Below, piece by piece: positions 45,405-53,874 of a stretch of 64,000 nt of DNA. This stretch comes from Bin103 sp002238925 (GTDB taxonomy: Bacteria; Spirochaetota; Spirochaetia; SZUA-6; Bin103), in assembly GCA_965208065.1 (NCBI GenBank), contig OZ242313.1, forward strand, positions 2,480,001-2,544,000. The letters are read 5' to 3'. Within the stretch, counting starts at the first letter, position 1. Each line of letters opens with the position of its first letter. The notes beneath the pieces were generated by a model. That model saw only the letters and a program-made list of their open reading frames with translations. It made no database searches and was not told the origin of the DNA. Both the position numbers and the translations under genes were made by a program.

Positions 45405-47012
45405 CTAAGAGGTCTTCCAGTCGACCAGTTCGCTGAGTACCAGCATGCCGTCGTGCGGCATGCCGGGATAAGTGTAGCCGGCCTGACCGAGCGGCGGCAC
45501 GTTGCTCACGCCGCGTGCCCCGATCCGGACAGCCAGCTCCCGCCGCCGCGGTTCGGGATACACCCCGGCGGTGGCCACGCCGGGATGCAGAAAGCGCAGC
45601 GCATCCTCCAGGCTGGCGACCGGCCGCACCACGATCAGGCGGCACATCGGGTGCTCGGTGATGTTGAACTCCTGCGGCATCACCGCCACCGCGGAGTGGT
45701 ACTCGCCGCCGGCCCGGTTTTCGAACCAGGTGGCGCCCAGGAAACTGCCCCGCTTCATGCGCCGGATCTGCCCCTGCTGGCTGCGGCTCAGCGCGGCCGG
45801 CGCGAAGCCGTCCCAGCGCGCCAGTTCGTCGCGCAGCGCGGCGGCGTAGCGCTCGGCGCCCGCCTGGTCCGCCTCCAGGTAGTGGATCTGTGAGGCGATG
45901 CACGCCTTTTGGCTCTGGATCAGCGTGTCGCACACCGCGCGGCCCACCGCCTGCGGCAAGTCGTCGAACGCCTCGCGTCCAATCAGGCTCACCCCGTAGC
46001 GCGGGTTGAAGGTAACGGTCTTCGTGAACGCGGCGCGCTCACGCACCGACAGCACCGAGCCGGGGGCGCCCCACACCACGATGCGGTCGTAGCGGCCGGG
46101 CAGAAACAGCGGCGCCTCGAACTGCTCGTCGCCGCCGGGCCAGTACAGCACCGACAGGTGGCGGGTAAGCGGGTGGTCGGGAAAGGTGCGCGCCGCCAGC
46201 AGCGCCAGGTAGGCGCCCGCCAAGGTGGCGCCGTAGGGCAGCTTGATGGTCGCTGCCGACTTGGTCCACAACGCGCGCAGCAGCGAGGCCAGCGGCACCA
46301 GCGGCGAATTGCCGGCAGTAATGTGCAGCTGGCGCGTCGGCAGGGCGCGCAGGCGCGGCGTGGCGTCGGCCGCGTCGTAGCCTGCGATCGGCGGCAGGTG
46401 CTGAGCGTGAATCATGTGCACGGGAGCGGGATACACGGTTCCCGGCACCTCCACCCAGCCGTCCAGAAAGCGGCGCCCGGGAATCTCCCAAGTGGCCAGG
46501 TCGGTGTCCACCATCGTCTCGGCCACCGAGGCCGCAAGCATTACCGGGAACATCGCCAGCCCGGCGTCCACGTAGGGGTCGGGGGCTTCCGACGTTGCGC
46601 GCACCCACGCCTTGACCTGCTGCAACAGGTCCGCGTCGTCGCCGTAGGCCTGCTGCAGGCCTTCCACGTAGCGCACTACCTCGGCAAACTCGAGCTCGTA
46701 CAGACCGGCGGCAAGGGCGTCGAGATCATCCTCGATCACCTCGAGCGGCGTCACGGCCGGCATCACCTGGTACTGCCAGGCGCCGGTGGCCCGCATCGAG
46801 GCGCGATCCAGAACCGGCTCGCGCAGCACCCACGCCTCGTGCAGCCGCACCCGGGTTTTCGGGTCGCCGCCGGTCTGCTCCCGGTCGACGGCGGCGAACG
46901 CGGCCTCGATCTCTGCCTTTCCGATTGCCGGTGGCGTGACCAGCGTACCGCGCACCAGCGCCGGTACCGCGATTACGCCGTCGCGGTCGGCCGCAATGGT
47001 CGGGCCGTTCAT
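45405..47012 (-). CDS. LuxC-family acyl-CoA reductase (fatty aldehyde forming)
   Basis: A 535-residue protein matching the LuxC family: HITAGNSPLVPLASLLRALWTKSAATIKLP (cofactor-binding region, residues 230-259) and the nucleophile Cys371 in QSQKACIASQ, the thioester-forming residue of LuxC. It reduces an activated acyl group to an aldehyde with NADPH. It lies 10 bp downstream of luxE-like on the minus strand, so both are in one operon. No luciferase genes (luxAB) are present, so the aldehyde serves another purpose. Confidence 0.88.
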   Translation of the reverse strand: MNGPTIAADRDGVIAVPALVRGTLVTPPAIGKAEIEAAFAAVDREQTGGDPKTRVRLHEAWVLREPVLDRASMRATGAWQYQVMPAVTPLEVIEDDLDALAAGLYELEFAEVVRYVEGLQQAYGDDADLLQQVKAWVRATSEAPDPYVDAGLAMFPVMLAASVAETMVDTDLATWEIPGRRFLDGWVEVPGTVYPAPVHMIHAQHLPPIAGYDAADATPRLRALPTRQLHITAGNSPLVPLASLLRALWTKSAATIKLPYGATLAGAYLALLAARTFPDHPLTRHLSVLYWPGGDEQFEAPLFLPGRYDRIVVWGAPGSVLSVRERAAFTKTVTFNPRYGVSLIGREAFDDLPQAVGRAVCDTLIQSQKACIASQIHYLEADQAGAERYAAALRDELARWDGFAPAALSRSQQGQIRRMKRGSFLGATWFENRAGGEYHSAVAVMPQEFNITEHPMCRLIVVRPVASLEDALRFLHPGVATAGVYPEPRRRELAVRIGARGVSNVPPLGQAGYTYPGMPHDGMLVLSELVDWKTS

Positions 47013-47022
47013 GCCGCTGCCG

Positions 47023-48435
47023 TCAGCCCTGCATGGCGGCCATGATGCCGCCGCAGCCCTTCACCTCGCGCCCGGTGGCACGGCCGATGTCGGAAATTGT
47101 CACGCCGCTCATCCCGCATGGACAGCCGCCGCTGCGCCGCCTCACATTGTCGCCGGTAATGATGAAACCGGGATAGCAGGCCGCGTACGGATCGAGGAAC
47201 CCCAGGCCGCCGTAGATGTCGTCGCCGGTCAGCGGCTCCAGGGCCTCGTCGAAAATTACCGTCTCGGTGATCGGCGGCACGTGGAAGCGGCCCTCCCGGC
47301 AGCGCGGAAACACCACCTGCGCCTCGGTCATCGAGTAGCCCTCGGTAACGCGCTCGGGACGGATGCCGAGGCTCTGCTCGACCAGGGCCAGGAACGCCGG
47401 CTCGTCGATGCGGTCGCCCTCGAAGCTCTTCCAACCGCCGCCGTGCGACAGCATGCTGCCCGGACGCAGGGCGATTTCGTCGCCCTCGGCCACCAGCCAT
47501 TCGCAGAATTCCTTGATCATGAACGGCGCCCCGAACACCAACGTGCGGCGGCGTGCAGCGGCCGACTCGCGCAGCGCGGCCAGCACGCGGCGGAAGTTGT
47601 CGGCGCGGCGTCGGACCGTGGCCTCCAGGAACGCATCGGAGAGGCGCCGTTCGCGCTCGTCGGCCGGGCCGCGCACCAGCGCCCGCACCACTGTTGCGGA
47701 CAGGTCCAGGTCGAACAGGAAGGTGGCCCGGCCGACCATCCTGGCCAGCGTCTGCCCCACCACCTGCGTGCCCTGGGTGCCGCCGGAGAACGACAGGAAG
47801 ATGCCGTCGAAGCCACGCAGGCCGCGGCGCCGGAAGAACTCGCCGAACCCGTCTGGTCCGAGCATGCGCGCGGCGGCGCGGGAGGCGGCCCGCTCCCAGG
47901 ATCGCGCCGCACCCTGGCGCATCTGAAACAGCGGAATGTAGGACACCCCGAGTCCGGTGAGTTGCGACCAGGTGTAGGCATCGCGCGGCACGAACGAGAT
48001 GTGCCCGCTGGTGCCGGAACTGAATACCGTGTGGATGGCGGCCGCGTTCAGGCGCCCCAGCCAGTCGTCGATCGATGCCGCCCCTGCCACGTCGGCGTTC
48101 ACCGGCCGGTCGTACACCTGGCGCAGCCAGCGATTCATGGCGCCATAGTCGTGGTTGTCCAGGTGTTCCTGGGGATACGACTTGAAGATGTGATCGGTGG
48201 ACATCATCTCGGCGGCGATCTGCGCCGTGTCTGCTTCGCGGGGCACCTCCGCCTGGTCGGCGAGCCGGCGATAGATCGGAATGTTGTCCCAGTAGTGCCG
48301 GTGGTTGGCACGGATTGCCGCGAAGCGCAATTCTCGGGCATAATCTTCGTTGACCGAGCCGCTCATCGCCCAACGCATGGCAAGCGTGGTGAGCTGCAAG
48401 TGAATCGTGCGTATTTCGGCGTGGTGGTCTGACAT
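47023..48435 (-). CDS. LuxE-family acyl-protein synthetase
   Basis: A 470-residue ANL-like enzyme of the LuxE family. The AMP-binding loop FSSGTSG (138-144), SHGGGWKSFEG, VTEGYSMTEAQ and the C-terminal ITGDNVRRR block are present. LuxE activates a fatty acid with ATP and passes the acyl group to LuxC; the LuxC partner is directly downstream. It also carries a Cys cluster near the C-terminus (GGCPCGMSG). It is divergent from the fused thiolase gene, sharing a 215 bp control region with three inverted repeats. Confidence 0.88.
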   Translation of the reverse strand: MSDHHAEIRTIHLQLTTLAMRWAMSGSVNEDYARELRFAAIRANHRHYWDNIPIYRRLADQAEVPREADTAQIAAEMMSTDHIFKSYPQEHLDNHDYGAMNRWLRQVYDRPVNADVAGAASIDDWLGRLNAAAIHTVFSSGTSGHISFVPRDAYTWSQLTGLGVSYIPLFQMRQGAARSWERAASRAAARMLGPDGFGEFFRRRGLRGFDGIFLSFSGGTQGTQVVGQTLARMVGRATFLFDLDLSATVVRALVRGPADERERRLSDAFLEATVRRRADNFRRVLAALRESAAARRRTLVFGAPFMIKEFCEWLVAEGDEIALRPGSMLSHGGGWKSFEGDRIDEPAFLALVEQSLGIRPERVTEGYSMTEAQVVFPRCREGRFHVPPITETVIFDEALEPLTGDDIYGGLGFLDPYAACYPGFIITGDNVRRRSGGCPCGMSGVTISDIGRATGREVKGCGGIMAAMQG

Positions 48436-48467
48436 GGGCCGCGATGCCGGCGCGCCAAACTACACAG

Positions 48468-48487
48468 GTTGACCCGCGCCGGTCAAC
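48468..48487. promoter_or_regulatory. Inverted repeat 1 in the LuxE/thiolase control region
   Basis: GTTGACC, 6 nt, GGTCAAC: a perfect 7 bp dyad 33 bp upstream of the luxE-like start; possible operator. Confidence 0.35.
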
Positions 48488-48521
48488 GGGCCGCCGGAGC
48501 GCTTGCCGGCGTGGCGGCCCG
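48487..48521. repeat. Inverted repeat 2 (hairpin) in the LuxE/thiolase control region
   Basis: CGGGCCGCC, 17 nt, GGCGGCCCG: a perfect 9 bp stem with further pairing inside the loop. It abuts the 48468 dyad. Confidence 0.4.
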
Positions 48522-48554
48522 TTGGTTCGATGCCGGTGGCTGGCGCGGCACGCG

Positions 48555-48576
48555 CACGGTACTATGGTGTACCGTG
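48555..48576. promoter_or_regulatory. Inverted repeat 3 in the LuxE/thiolase control region (candidate operator)
   Basis: CACGGTAC, 6 nt (TATGGT), GTACCGTG: a perfect 8 bp dyad about 75 bp before the thiolase start and 120 bp before luxE. The size fits a TetR- or GntR-type dimer site. No cognate regulator is identified; the nearest is the DtxR-family gene at 53155. Confidence 0.4.
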
Positions 48577-48650
48577 TTGCACGGCGCCGCCTGGGCCCCG
48601 ATTAGGATATAACAGTTGAACATGACCTCGCGCCGGGGTGGAGGCGCAGC

Positions 48651-50642
48651 GTGACCGCAAACACCAGCGTCGAGAGTCTCGGCGTCTATCTTCCCGAACG
48701 GGAGGTATCCACTACCGAGGTGGTCCGGGGCTGCCGGCGCCGCATGCTGCTTCCCCTGGAACGCCTGACCGGTATTCGCAGCCGGCGGATGGCGGGCGAG
48801 ACCGAGTTCTCGATGGATCTGGCCCGCAACGCAGTAACCCGGTGTCTGGCCGCCTCGCGCTACGCCGCCGCGGATATCGACCTGATCATCGCTGCCAACA
48901 TCTCCAAGCAGGATTCCGCGCTCAATTACAACGTGGAACCGACCACGGCCGTCGTGTTGCGCCGCCAGTTCGGCTTGCACCATGCGCTTGCCTTCGACCT
49001 GAGCAACGCCTGTGCCGGCGTATTTACCGCGATCATGGTAGTGGACGAGTTGATCCGGCGCGGCGACGTGCGCCGCGCGCTGGTGGTCAGCGGCGAGTAC
49101 ATCACCCATCTCACTGCCACCGCGCAGCGTGAGCTCGACGGGTTGCACGACGAGCGGCTGGCGTGCCTGACCCTGGGCGATGCCGGGGTCTGCCTGCTGC
49201 TTGAGCAGGGTGACGGATTCGACTTCATCGACATCTATACCGTCCCCGAGCATGCCGAGTTGTGCATGGCGCATTCCGCCGAGTCGCACGGTGCGATCAT
49301 GTTCACCGACTCGGTCACCCTTGCCCGCGCCGGCATCGCCGAGGTGGTCAGCCAGTACACCGAAGTGGCCGCGGCCGGGCGGGTCACTACCGATCCGCGC
49401 TACTTCATCCCGCACCAGACCTCCTCCAACTCGATCAAGGAAGCCACCCGCGCCACCAATCGCCGTCTCGGACGCCGGGTCTGCCGCTCCGACAACACGG
49501 TCGACAACCTGCGGCACCGCGGCAATACCGCGACCACCTCGCATTGGGTAGCGATCGGCGACCTGATCGACGCGTCGGCGGTGGAGCCGGGCGATCGCGT
49601 GCTGTTCAGCATTACCGCCTCGGGGATTACCGTGGGGCTCGCTCAATACCGGGTAGAGGAGTTCGCCGCGCGCAAGAACAATGGTGCGCCGGTGGCTGCT
49701 CCGGCGGCGCCGCCGGAATGCCCGGACAGCGGCGCCCGCGGTTACTATTGCGCCGTGCCCCCGGAGGAGCGGGTCCGGATCGGCTCCGCGGCGACCTGTA
49801 CGCCGGGTTCGGACGCCGAGCGCGGCAACGTGAAGCTGGCGGCGGCCGCGATTCGGCGCGCGCTGGACGCCGGTGCCGAACCGGACGCGCGTCCGGGGCT
49901 GCTGGTGTATTCAGGGGTGTACCGCGAGGCGTTCATCTCCGAACCGGCTCTGGCCACCATCGTCGCCAAGGAACTGGGCATCAAGGGGTCGCGCATCGAA
50001 CAGGACAGGCGGCGCTTCCTCGCGTTCGACGTGATGAATGGACCTCCGGGCGTGCTGATGGCGTGCCAGGTGGCCGGGCGCATGCTCCTGTCGCGGGACG
50101 GTGTTGCGGTCGTTGCCACCTCGGAGTTCAACGAGACCCCGGTCGACGGGCAGCCGCCGCTGGGACTGACCAGTGCCGGCTCCGCCCTGGTGCTGGAGCG
50201 CAGCCCCAACCGGGCCGGATTCCGCAGCTTCCTCGTGGACACCCACCCCGAGTACCTGGACTGGTACCGGTCGTACGCCTACACGGACGAGTCGGGGCCG
50301 CCGCGCCTGCGCGTGGACCAGGACGAGCGGTGGAGCGAGCGGCTGCCGGAGGCGCTGGCGGCCAGCGTCGCGGAGTTGCTGCGCCGCGAGCGCCTGTCGA
50401 TTGACGATTTCGCGGTGATCTTCCCGCCGCAACTTGGCCCACAGTTCGCGGCCCGGCTGGTCGCTGCCCTCGGCGCGGAGCAGAGCCGATTCGTACCCTG
50501 CACCGGCGCCAACCTGTTTACCGCCGCGCCGGCGGCGGGCTGGGAAGCGGCTTGTGAGCGTGCCACCGAGCCCGGCAGCCTGGGCCTGTTCCTGGCGGCC
50601 GGCGCCGGCATCGAGGTCGCCTGCGCCACCTACGAGTTCTGA
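48651..50642 (+). CDS. Fused tandem thiolase-fold protein: OleA/KAS III-like active half plus inactive half
   Basis: A 663-residue protein. Residues 1-345 form a KAS III/OleA-like domain with the full triad: Cys121 in LSNACAGVF, His255 in FIPHQTS and Asn292 in RGNTATTS. Glu96 in YNVEPTTA sits where OleA has its catalytic Glu (YLEPSTA). Residues about 365-663 are a second thiolase fold aligning at an offset of 344, but Cys is Pro465 (DVMNGPPGVL) and His is Pro593 (IFPPQLG). The protein therefore resembles a covalent ketosynthase/chain-length-factor pair. GTG start with GGAGG 6-7 nt upstream. Likely role: condensation of two long acyl chains. Confidence 0.85.
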   Translation: MTANTSVESLGVYLPEREVSTTEVVRGCRRRMLLPLERLTGIRSRRMAGETEFSMDLARNAVTRCLAASRYAAADIDLIIAANISKQDSALNYNVEPTTAVVLRRQFGLHHALAFDLSNACAGVFTAIMVVDELIRRGDVRRALVVSGEYITHLTATAQRELDGLHDERLACLTLGDAGVCLLLEQGDGFDFIDIYTVPEHAELCMAHSAESHGAIMFTDSVTLARAGIAEVVSQYTEVAAAGRVTTDPRYFIPHQTSSNSIKEATRATNRRLGRRVCRSDNTVDNLRHRGNTATTSHWVAIGDLIDASAVEPGDRVLFSITASGITVGLAQYRVEEFAARKNNGAPVAAPAAPPECPDSGARGYYCAVPPEERVRIGSAATCTPGSDAERGNVKLAAAAIRRALDAGAEPDARPGLLVYSGVYREAFISEPALATIVAKELGIKGSRIEQDRRRFLAFDVMNGPPGVLMACQVAGRMLLSRDGVAVVATSEFNETPVDGQPPLGLTSAGSALVLERSPNRAGFRSFLVDTHPEYLDWYRSYAYTDESGPPRLRVDQDERWSERLPEALAASVAELLRRERLSIDDFAVIFPPQLGPQFAARLVAALGAEQSRFVPCTGANLFTAAPAAGWEAACERATEPGSLGLFLAAGAGIEVACATYEF

Positions 50643-50652
50643 TCCGGCGTAC

Positions 50653-51732
50653 TCAGCTTGCGGGTCGCGGACCTGAGTTGGCCAATCCTCCGGCGGCCAG
50701 CACCAGCGCCAGCCCGGCGCGGAAATCGATCTCGGGTCGAAAACCGAAGTCGTCGTACGCACGGCTCATGTCGTAACTGACGTCGCGGGACAGGTAATCG
50801 AGCGCGTCGCGGGTCACCATGGCGCTCATGCCGGGGGCGAACAACCGTACCGCCACTTGCAGCAGCGGTCCGAGCGCCCGGCACAGGCCGGCCGGCACTG
50901 AGAGGATCGGTGACGCCGGTTCCCCGGTGATCTGTGCGTGCACCTCGAACAGGGAGCGCAGCGGCTGCGGCTGGCCCGATGCGGCGTTGTACGTGGCGCC
51001 GGCGGCGGCCGGCGCGGCGGCCGCCTGCACCATGAGGCGGGCGACGTCGCTCACGAAGCCGAAGTCGACCAGGTGGCGGCCGCCGTCCACCAGCGGGACG
51101 TACCGCATGCGCGCCATGGCCAGCGCCACAGGCAGGAAGTGGCGGTCCCCCGGCCCGTAGGTAGCGCTTGGCCGCACGATGGTGAAGCCCAGCCCGCGCG
51201 CTCCGTACTCGCGCACCAGACCCTCCGCTTCCACCTTTGAGCGCCCGTAGGCGGACATCGGCGCCAGGGGGCTGTCCTCGCCGATCGGGGATGCCGCACC
51301 GGGACGATAGACGCCGGTGGTGCTGGCAAATACGAACCGCCGCACGCCGGCGCCGGCGCTCGCGGCGAGCATCCGCTCGGTCAGTTCCACGTTGGCGGCG
51401 CGGTAGGGCGTATAGTCTTCGCCGGCGCTGAACGGTGCTCCCGAGTGCAGGTATCCGGCAACGTGAAACACCAATTGCACGTCGCGCAGTGCGGCGGCGA
51501 GCGCGGCGCGGTCGGTCAGGTCGGCGCGCTGCACCTCAATGTTGCGATGGCCGGAGGCTGGTGGGCCGCTCGACGGCCGCAGCAGGCAGCGCACGCGGTG
51601 GCCGGCGGCGGCGAGTTGGGCGGCCACTTCGCCGCCGATCATGCCGGAAGCGCCGGTCACCAGCGCCGGCGCGCGGTCCGGCTGGTTGCGCGGCGAATCG
51701 GCCGCGGAGGCCCGCCATTCGGTCAGTGGCAC
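50653..51732 (-). CDS. NAD-dependent epimerase/dehydratase-type reductase (second OleD-like/3-beta-HSD protein)
   Basis: A 359-residue extended SDR: APALVTGASGMIGGEVAAQL (cofactor loop), FHVAGYLHSGAPF, ANVELTERMLAASAGAGVRRFVFASTTGVY, YGRSKVEAE (YxxxK), RPSATYGPGDRHFLPVALAMAR. It is more distant from OleD than the gene at 44346. The GTG at 51732 lies 2 bp after the upstream GT1 stop, so the pair is co-transcribed. It may set the stereochemistry of a hydroxyl that is then glycosylated. Upstream codons in this frame belong to the overlapping GT1 in another frame. Confidence 0.8.
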   Translation of the reverse strand: MPLTEWRASAADSPRNQPDRAPALVTGASGMIGGEVAAQLAAAGHRVRCLLRPSSGPPASGHRNIEVQRADLTDRAALAAALRDVQLVFHVAGYLHSGAPFSAGEDYTPYRAANVELTERMLAASAGAGVRRFVFASTTGVYRPGAASPIGEDSPLAPMSAYGRSKVEAEGLVREYGARGLGFTIVRPSATYGPGDRHFLPVALAMARMRYVPLVDGGRHLVDFGFVSDVARLMVQAAAAPAAAGATYNAASGQPQPLRSLFEVHAQITGEPASPILSVPAGLCRALGPLLQVAVRLFAPGMSAMVTRDALDYLSRDVSYDMSRAYDDFGFRPEIDFRAGLALVLAAGGLANSGPRPAS

Positions 51733-51734
51733 GA

Positions 51735-53012
51735 CTACGGTGCCTGCATGCGGCTGCGCACGGCGCGCACGGCCGCGGATACGCCGTCTTCGGCCCGAAT
51801 TCGAGCGCCCAGTTCGGCGGCGCGGATGCGTACGGCGGGGTCGGTGGCGGCGGCGCGCAGCGCGTCGGCAAGGCGGTCGGCGGTGAGGCGGCGGCGCGGC
51901 ACCGGGCGCGGGCCGGCGGCCAACTCGTGAATGCGGCGGCCCCAGAATTGCTGGTCGCCGAAGAACGGCACCACCACCTGCGGGACGCCATGGCGGAGAG
52001 CGGTGGCGGTGGTGCCGGCGCCGCCATGATGAATGACCGCGGCGGTACGCGGGAACAGCCAGTCGTGCGGGACCCAATCGAGCATCAGCATGTCGGGCGG
52101 GAGCTGTGCGGGAGTCAGGCCCCCCCAACCGGTGGCCAGCACGCCGCGCAGTCCGCAGCGGCGCAACGCGGTGAACACGATGCCGGTGAGGTCCTCCTCG
52201 CGGTGGCTGCTCATGCTGCCGAATCCCACGTACACCGGTGGAGCGCCGTCGGCGAGAAAGCGCTTCAAGGCGGCATCCGGCTGCCATCCGTCGCCGTCGT
52301 CGTTCAGGAACCAGTAGCCGGTAACGTGGACGGATTCGGCCCAGTCGGCGGGGCGCGGCAGCACCGCCGGGCTGAACCCGTACAGCACCAGGCTGTTGCG
52401 CAGGTTGGCGGCAAATGTGTGCTTGCGCGGCACCGCGGGCAGGTCCAGGAGCTCGGCGCGCATCTCGTTCGTGGACGGGCGCAGCACGCGCCACAGCAGG
52501 AACTCGACCAGCCGGTGACTGGCGTAGTTGTACGTGCGGCGCACCGGAGCCGGGCCGGGCAGTTCGTTGAAGAACACCGACGGCAGGTGCCGGGTCGGAG
52601 TGGCCGGCTGCAGGAATGCCGCGGCCAGCGGCACCTCGAGCCGCTGCGCGAGGTTCCAGGTGGCGAAGTAGCTGAGCAGCCCGGTCACGATCACGTCGGC
52701 GTCGCGGCACGCCCGGTAGCAGTCCTCGGTCAACTCGCGGCCGAAGGAAAGCGCGAGTTGCCGGAAGTCGCGCATGAACAGCAGCAGGTTGGTGCCGCTG
52801 CTCACCCAACCGCGGCCGAAGCTGCTGTCGATCACGGCGCGCGGGTTGACTTCCACCGCGCGGAACGCGAGCCCGCGGTCGGCAACCATCTCCTCGAAGA
52901 AGCGGTGGGTGGCGAAGACAACCTGATCGCCGGCGCGGCTCAGGCCCTCGGCGAGGGCGAGCAGCGGCCGAACATCACCATGGGTGCCGAGAGCGACGAC
53001 ACAGATGCGCAT
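51735..53012 (-). CDS. Glycosyltransferase family 1/28 (lipid/sterol glucosyltransferase-like), paralogue of the 22 kb gene
   Basis: A 425-residue GT-B enzyme: VVALGTHGDVRPLLALAEGLSRAG at the N-terminus and the donor site VIHHGGAGTTATALRHGVPQVV near 335-355; FFGDQQFWGRRI follows. It shares LYGFSPAVLPRPADW...HVTGYWF with the protein at 22067-23332. Likely acceptor: the hydroxylated lipid made by the neighbouring condensation/reduction genes (inference). A terminator-like hairpin plus T5 sits directly before its ATG on the coding strand, and no Shine-Dalgarno is visible. Confidence 0.88.
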   Translation of the reverse strand: MRICVVALGTHGDVRPLLALAEGLSRAGDQVVFATHRFFEEMVADRGLAFRAVEVNPRAVIDSSFGRGWVSSGTNLLLFMRDFRQLALSFGRELTEDCYRACRDADVIVTGLLSYFATWNLAQRLEVPLAAAFLQPATPTRHLPSVFFNELPGPAPVRRTYNYASHRLVEFLLWRVLRPSTNEMRAELLDLPAVPRKHTFAANLRNSLVLYGFSPAVLPRPADWAESVHVTGYWFLNDDGDGWQPDAALKRFLADGAPPVYVGFGSMSSHREEDLTGIVFTALRRCGLRGVLATGWGGLTPAQLPPDMLMLDWVPHDWLFPRTAAVIHHGGAGTTATALRHGVPQVVVPFFGDQQFWGRRIHELAAGPRPVPRRRLTADRLADALRAAATDPAVRIRAAELGARIRAEDGVSAAVRAVRSRMQAP

Positions 53013-53017
53013 GCAGT

Positions 53018-53039
53018 AAAAACGCCCGCCGGGCGGGCG
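53018..53039 (-). terminator. Terminator-like hairpin immediately upstream of the GT1 start codon
   Basis: On the minus strand CGCCCGCCCGGCGGGCG followed by TTTTT ends 6 nt before the ATG at 53012. A 6 bp GC stem with a 5 nt loop is possible. It could be an attenuator or the end of an upstream transcript, with GT1 starting from a separate promoter. Confidence 0.4.
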
Positions 53040-53154
53040 GCCGGCAGTATAGGGCGCACGCTCGCGCCCGGCAACGCTCCCAGCGTCCGGGGCGACGCTT
53101 CCTTGACCATCCGGCCGGCGGAGGCTACCTTGCAGGCTGCCTTCGGATTGCTTA

Positions 53155-53841
53155 GTGACACGTGCAACTTCATCATCTACCGAAAACGAATACCTGATCC
53201 AGCTCTACCTGCTGCTCCGCGAAGGCCGCCCGGTGATCGGCGCGCGCATTGCGGAGCGCATGGGTGTTTCGCCGCCCGCGGTTACCCAGGCCATGAAGCG
53301 CTTGGCACAGCACGAGCTGGCGGTGCTCGATCCCGACGACGGCCTGCGCCTGACACCGCGCGGGCGCGACCAGGCGGAGCGCACGATCCGCCGCCACTAC
53401 CTGCTGGAGCGTCTGCTGGTCGACGAGTTGGGATTCGACTGGGTCGACGTGGACGAGGAGGCGGACCGGCTGGAGCATTCGCTGTCGCCGCGCCTGGAGG
53501 CGCACTTGTTTGAACGTCTCGGGCGGCCCACCACCTGCCCGCACGGCAACCCGTTTCCGGGATCGCGCGACGAGCGCCGGTTGCTCGATGCGCGTCGCCT
53601 GTCGGAGGTGGAGGAGGGCGCAGTTACCACCATTCTGCGCATTACCGAGGAGGCGGAGGAGAACTCCGACCTGATGCGGCTGTTGCAAGACAACCGGCTG
53701 CTGCCCGGCACCACCGTAAAGCTGACCCAGGTAACCGATGAGGATCTGGTCCTGGAGCGGTCGGGCAAGGCGCCCGACGCGGAAATGGTTACCATCTCGC
53801 AGGATCTCGCGCGCTTCGTGCGCGTCGATGAACCGCAATAG
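53155..53841 (+). CDS. DtxR/IdeR/MntR-family metal-dependent transcriptional regulator
   Basis: A 228-residue repressor: a winged HTH (ENEYLIQLYLLLREGRPV...VSPPAVTQAMKRLAQHEL, about 10-65), a dimerisation/metal domain with EEADRLEHSLSPRLEAHLFERLG and CPHGNPFPG (the Cys-Pro-His motif of DtxR/IdeR), and a C-terminal SH3-like FeoA domain (LPGTTVKLTQVTDEDLVL). It probably senses Fe or Mn and represses uptake genes; its targets in this window are unknown. The GTG at 53155 is used. The following SDR is 33 bp downstream. Confidence 0.9.
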   Translation: MTRATSSSTENEYLIQLYLLLREGRPVIGARIAERMGVSPPAVTQAMKRLAQHELAVLDPDDGLRLTPRGRDQAERTIRRHYLLERLLVDELGFDWVDVDEEADRLEHSLSPRLEAHLFERLGRPTTCPHGNPFPGSRDERRLLDARRLSEVEEGAVTTILRITEEAEENSDLMRLLQDNRLLPGTTVKLTQVTDEDLVLERSGKAPDAEMVTISQDLARFVRVDEPQ

Positions 53842-53874
53842 CGCCATCGGCGACGCCGCAAGGAGGACAACAGC

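Noticed and set aside
48510..48535. TTGGTTCGATGCC, resembling a tRNA T-arm
   Set aside because: No acceptor stem, anticodon arm or CCA end can be built around it.
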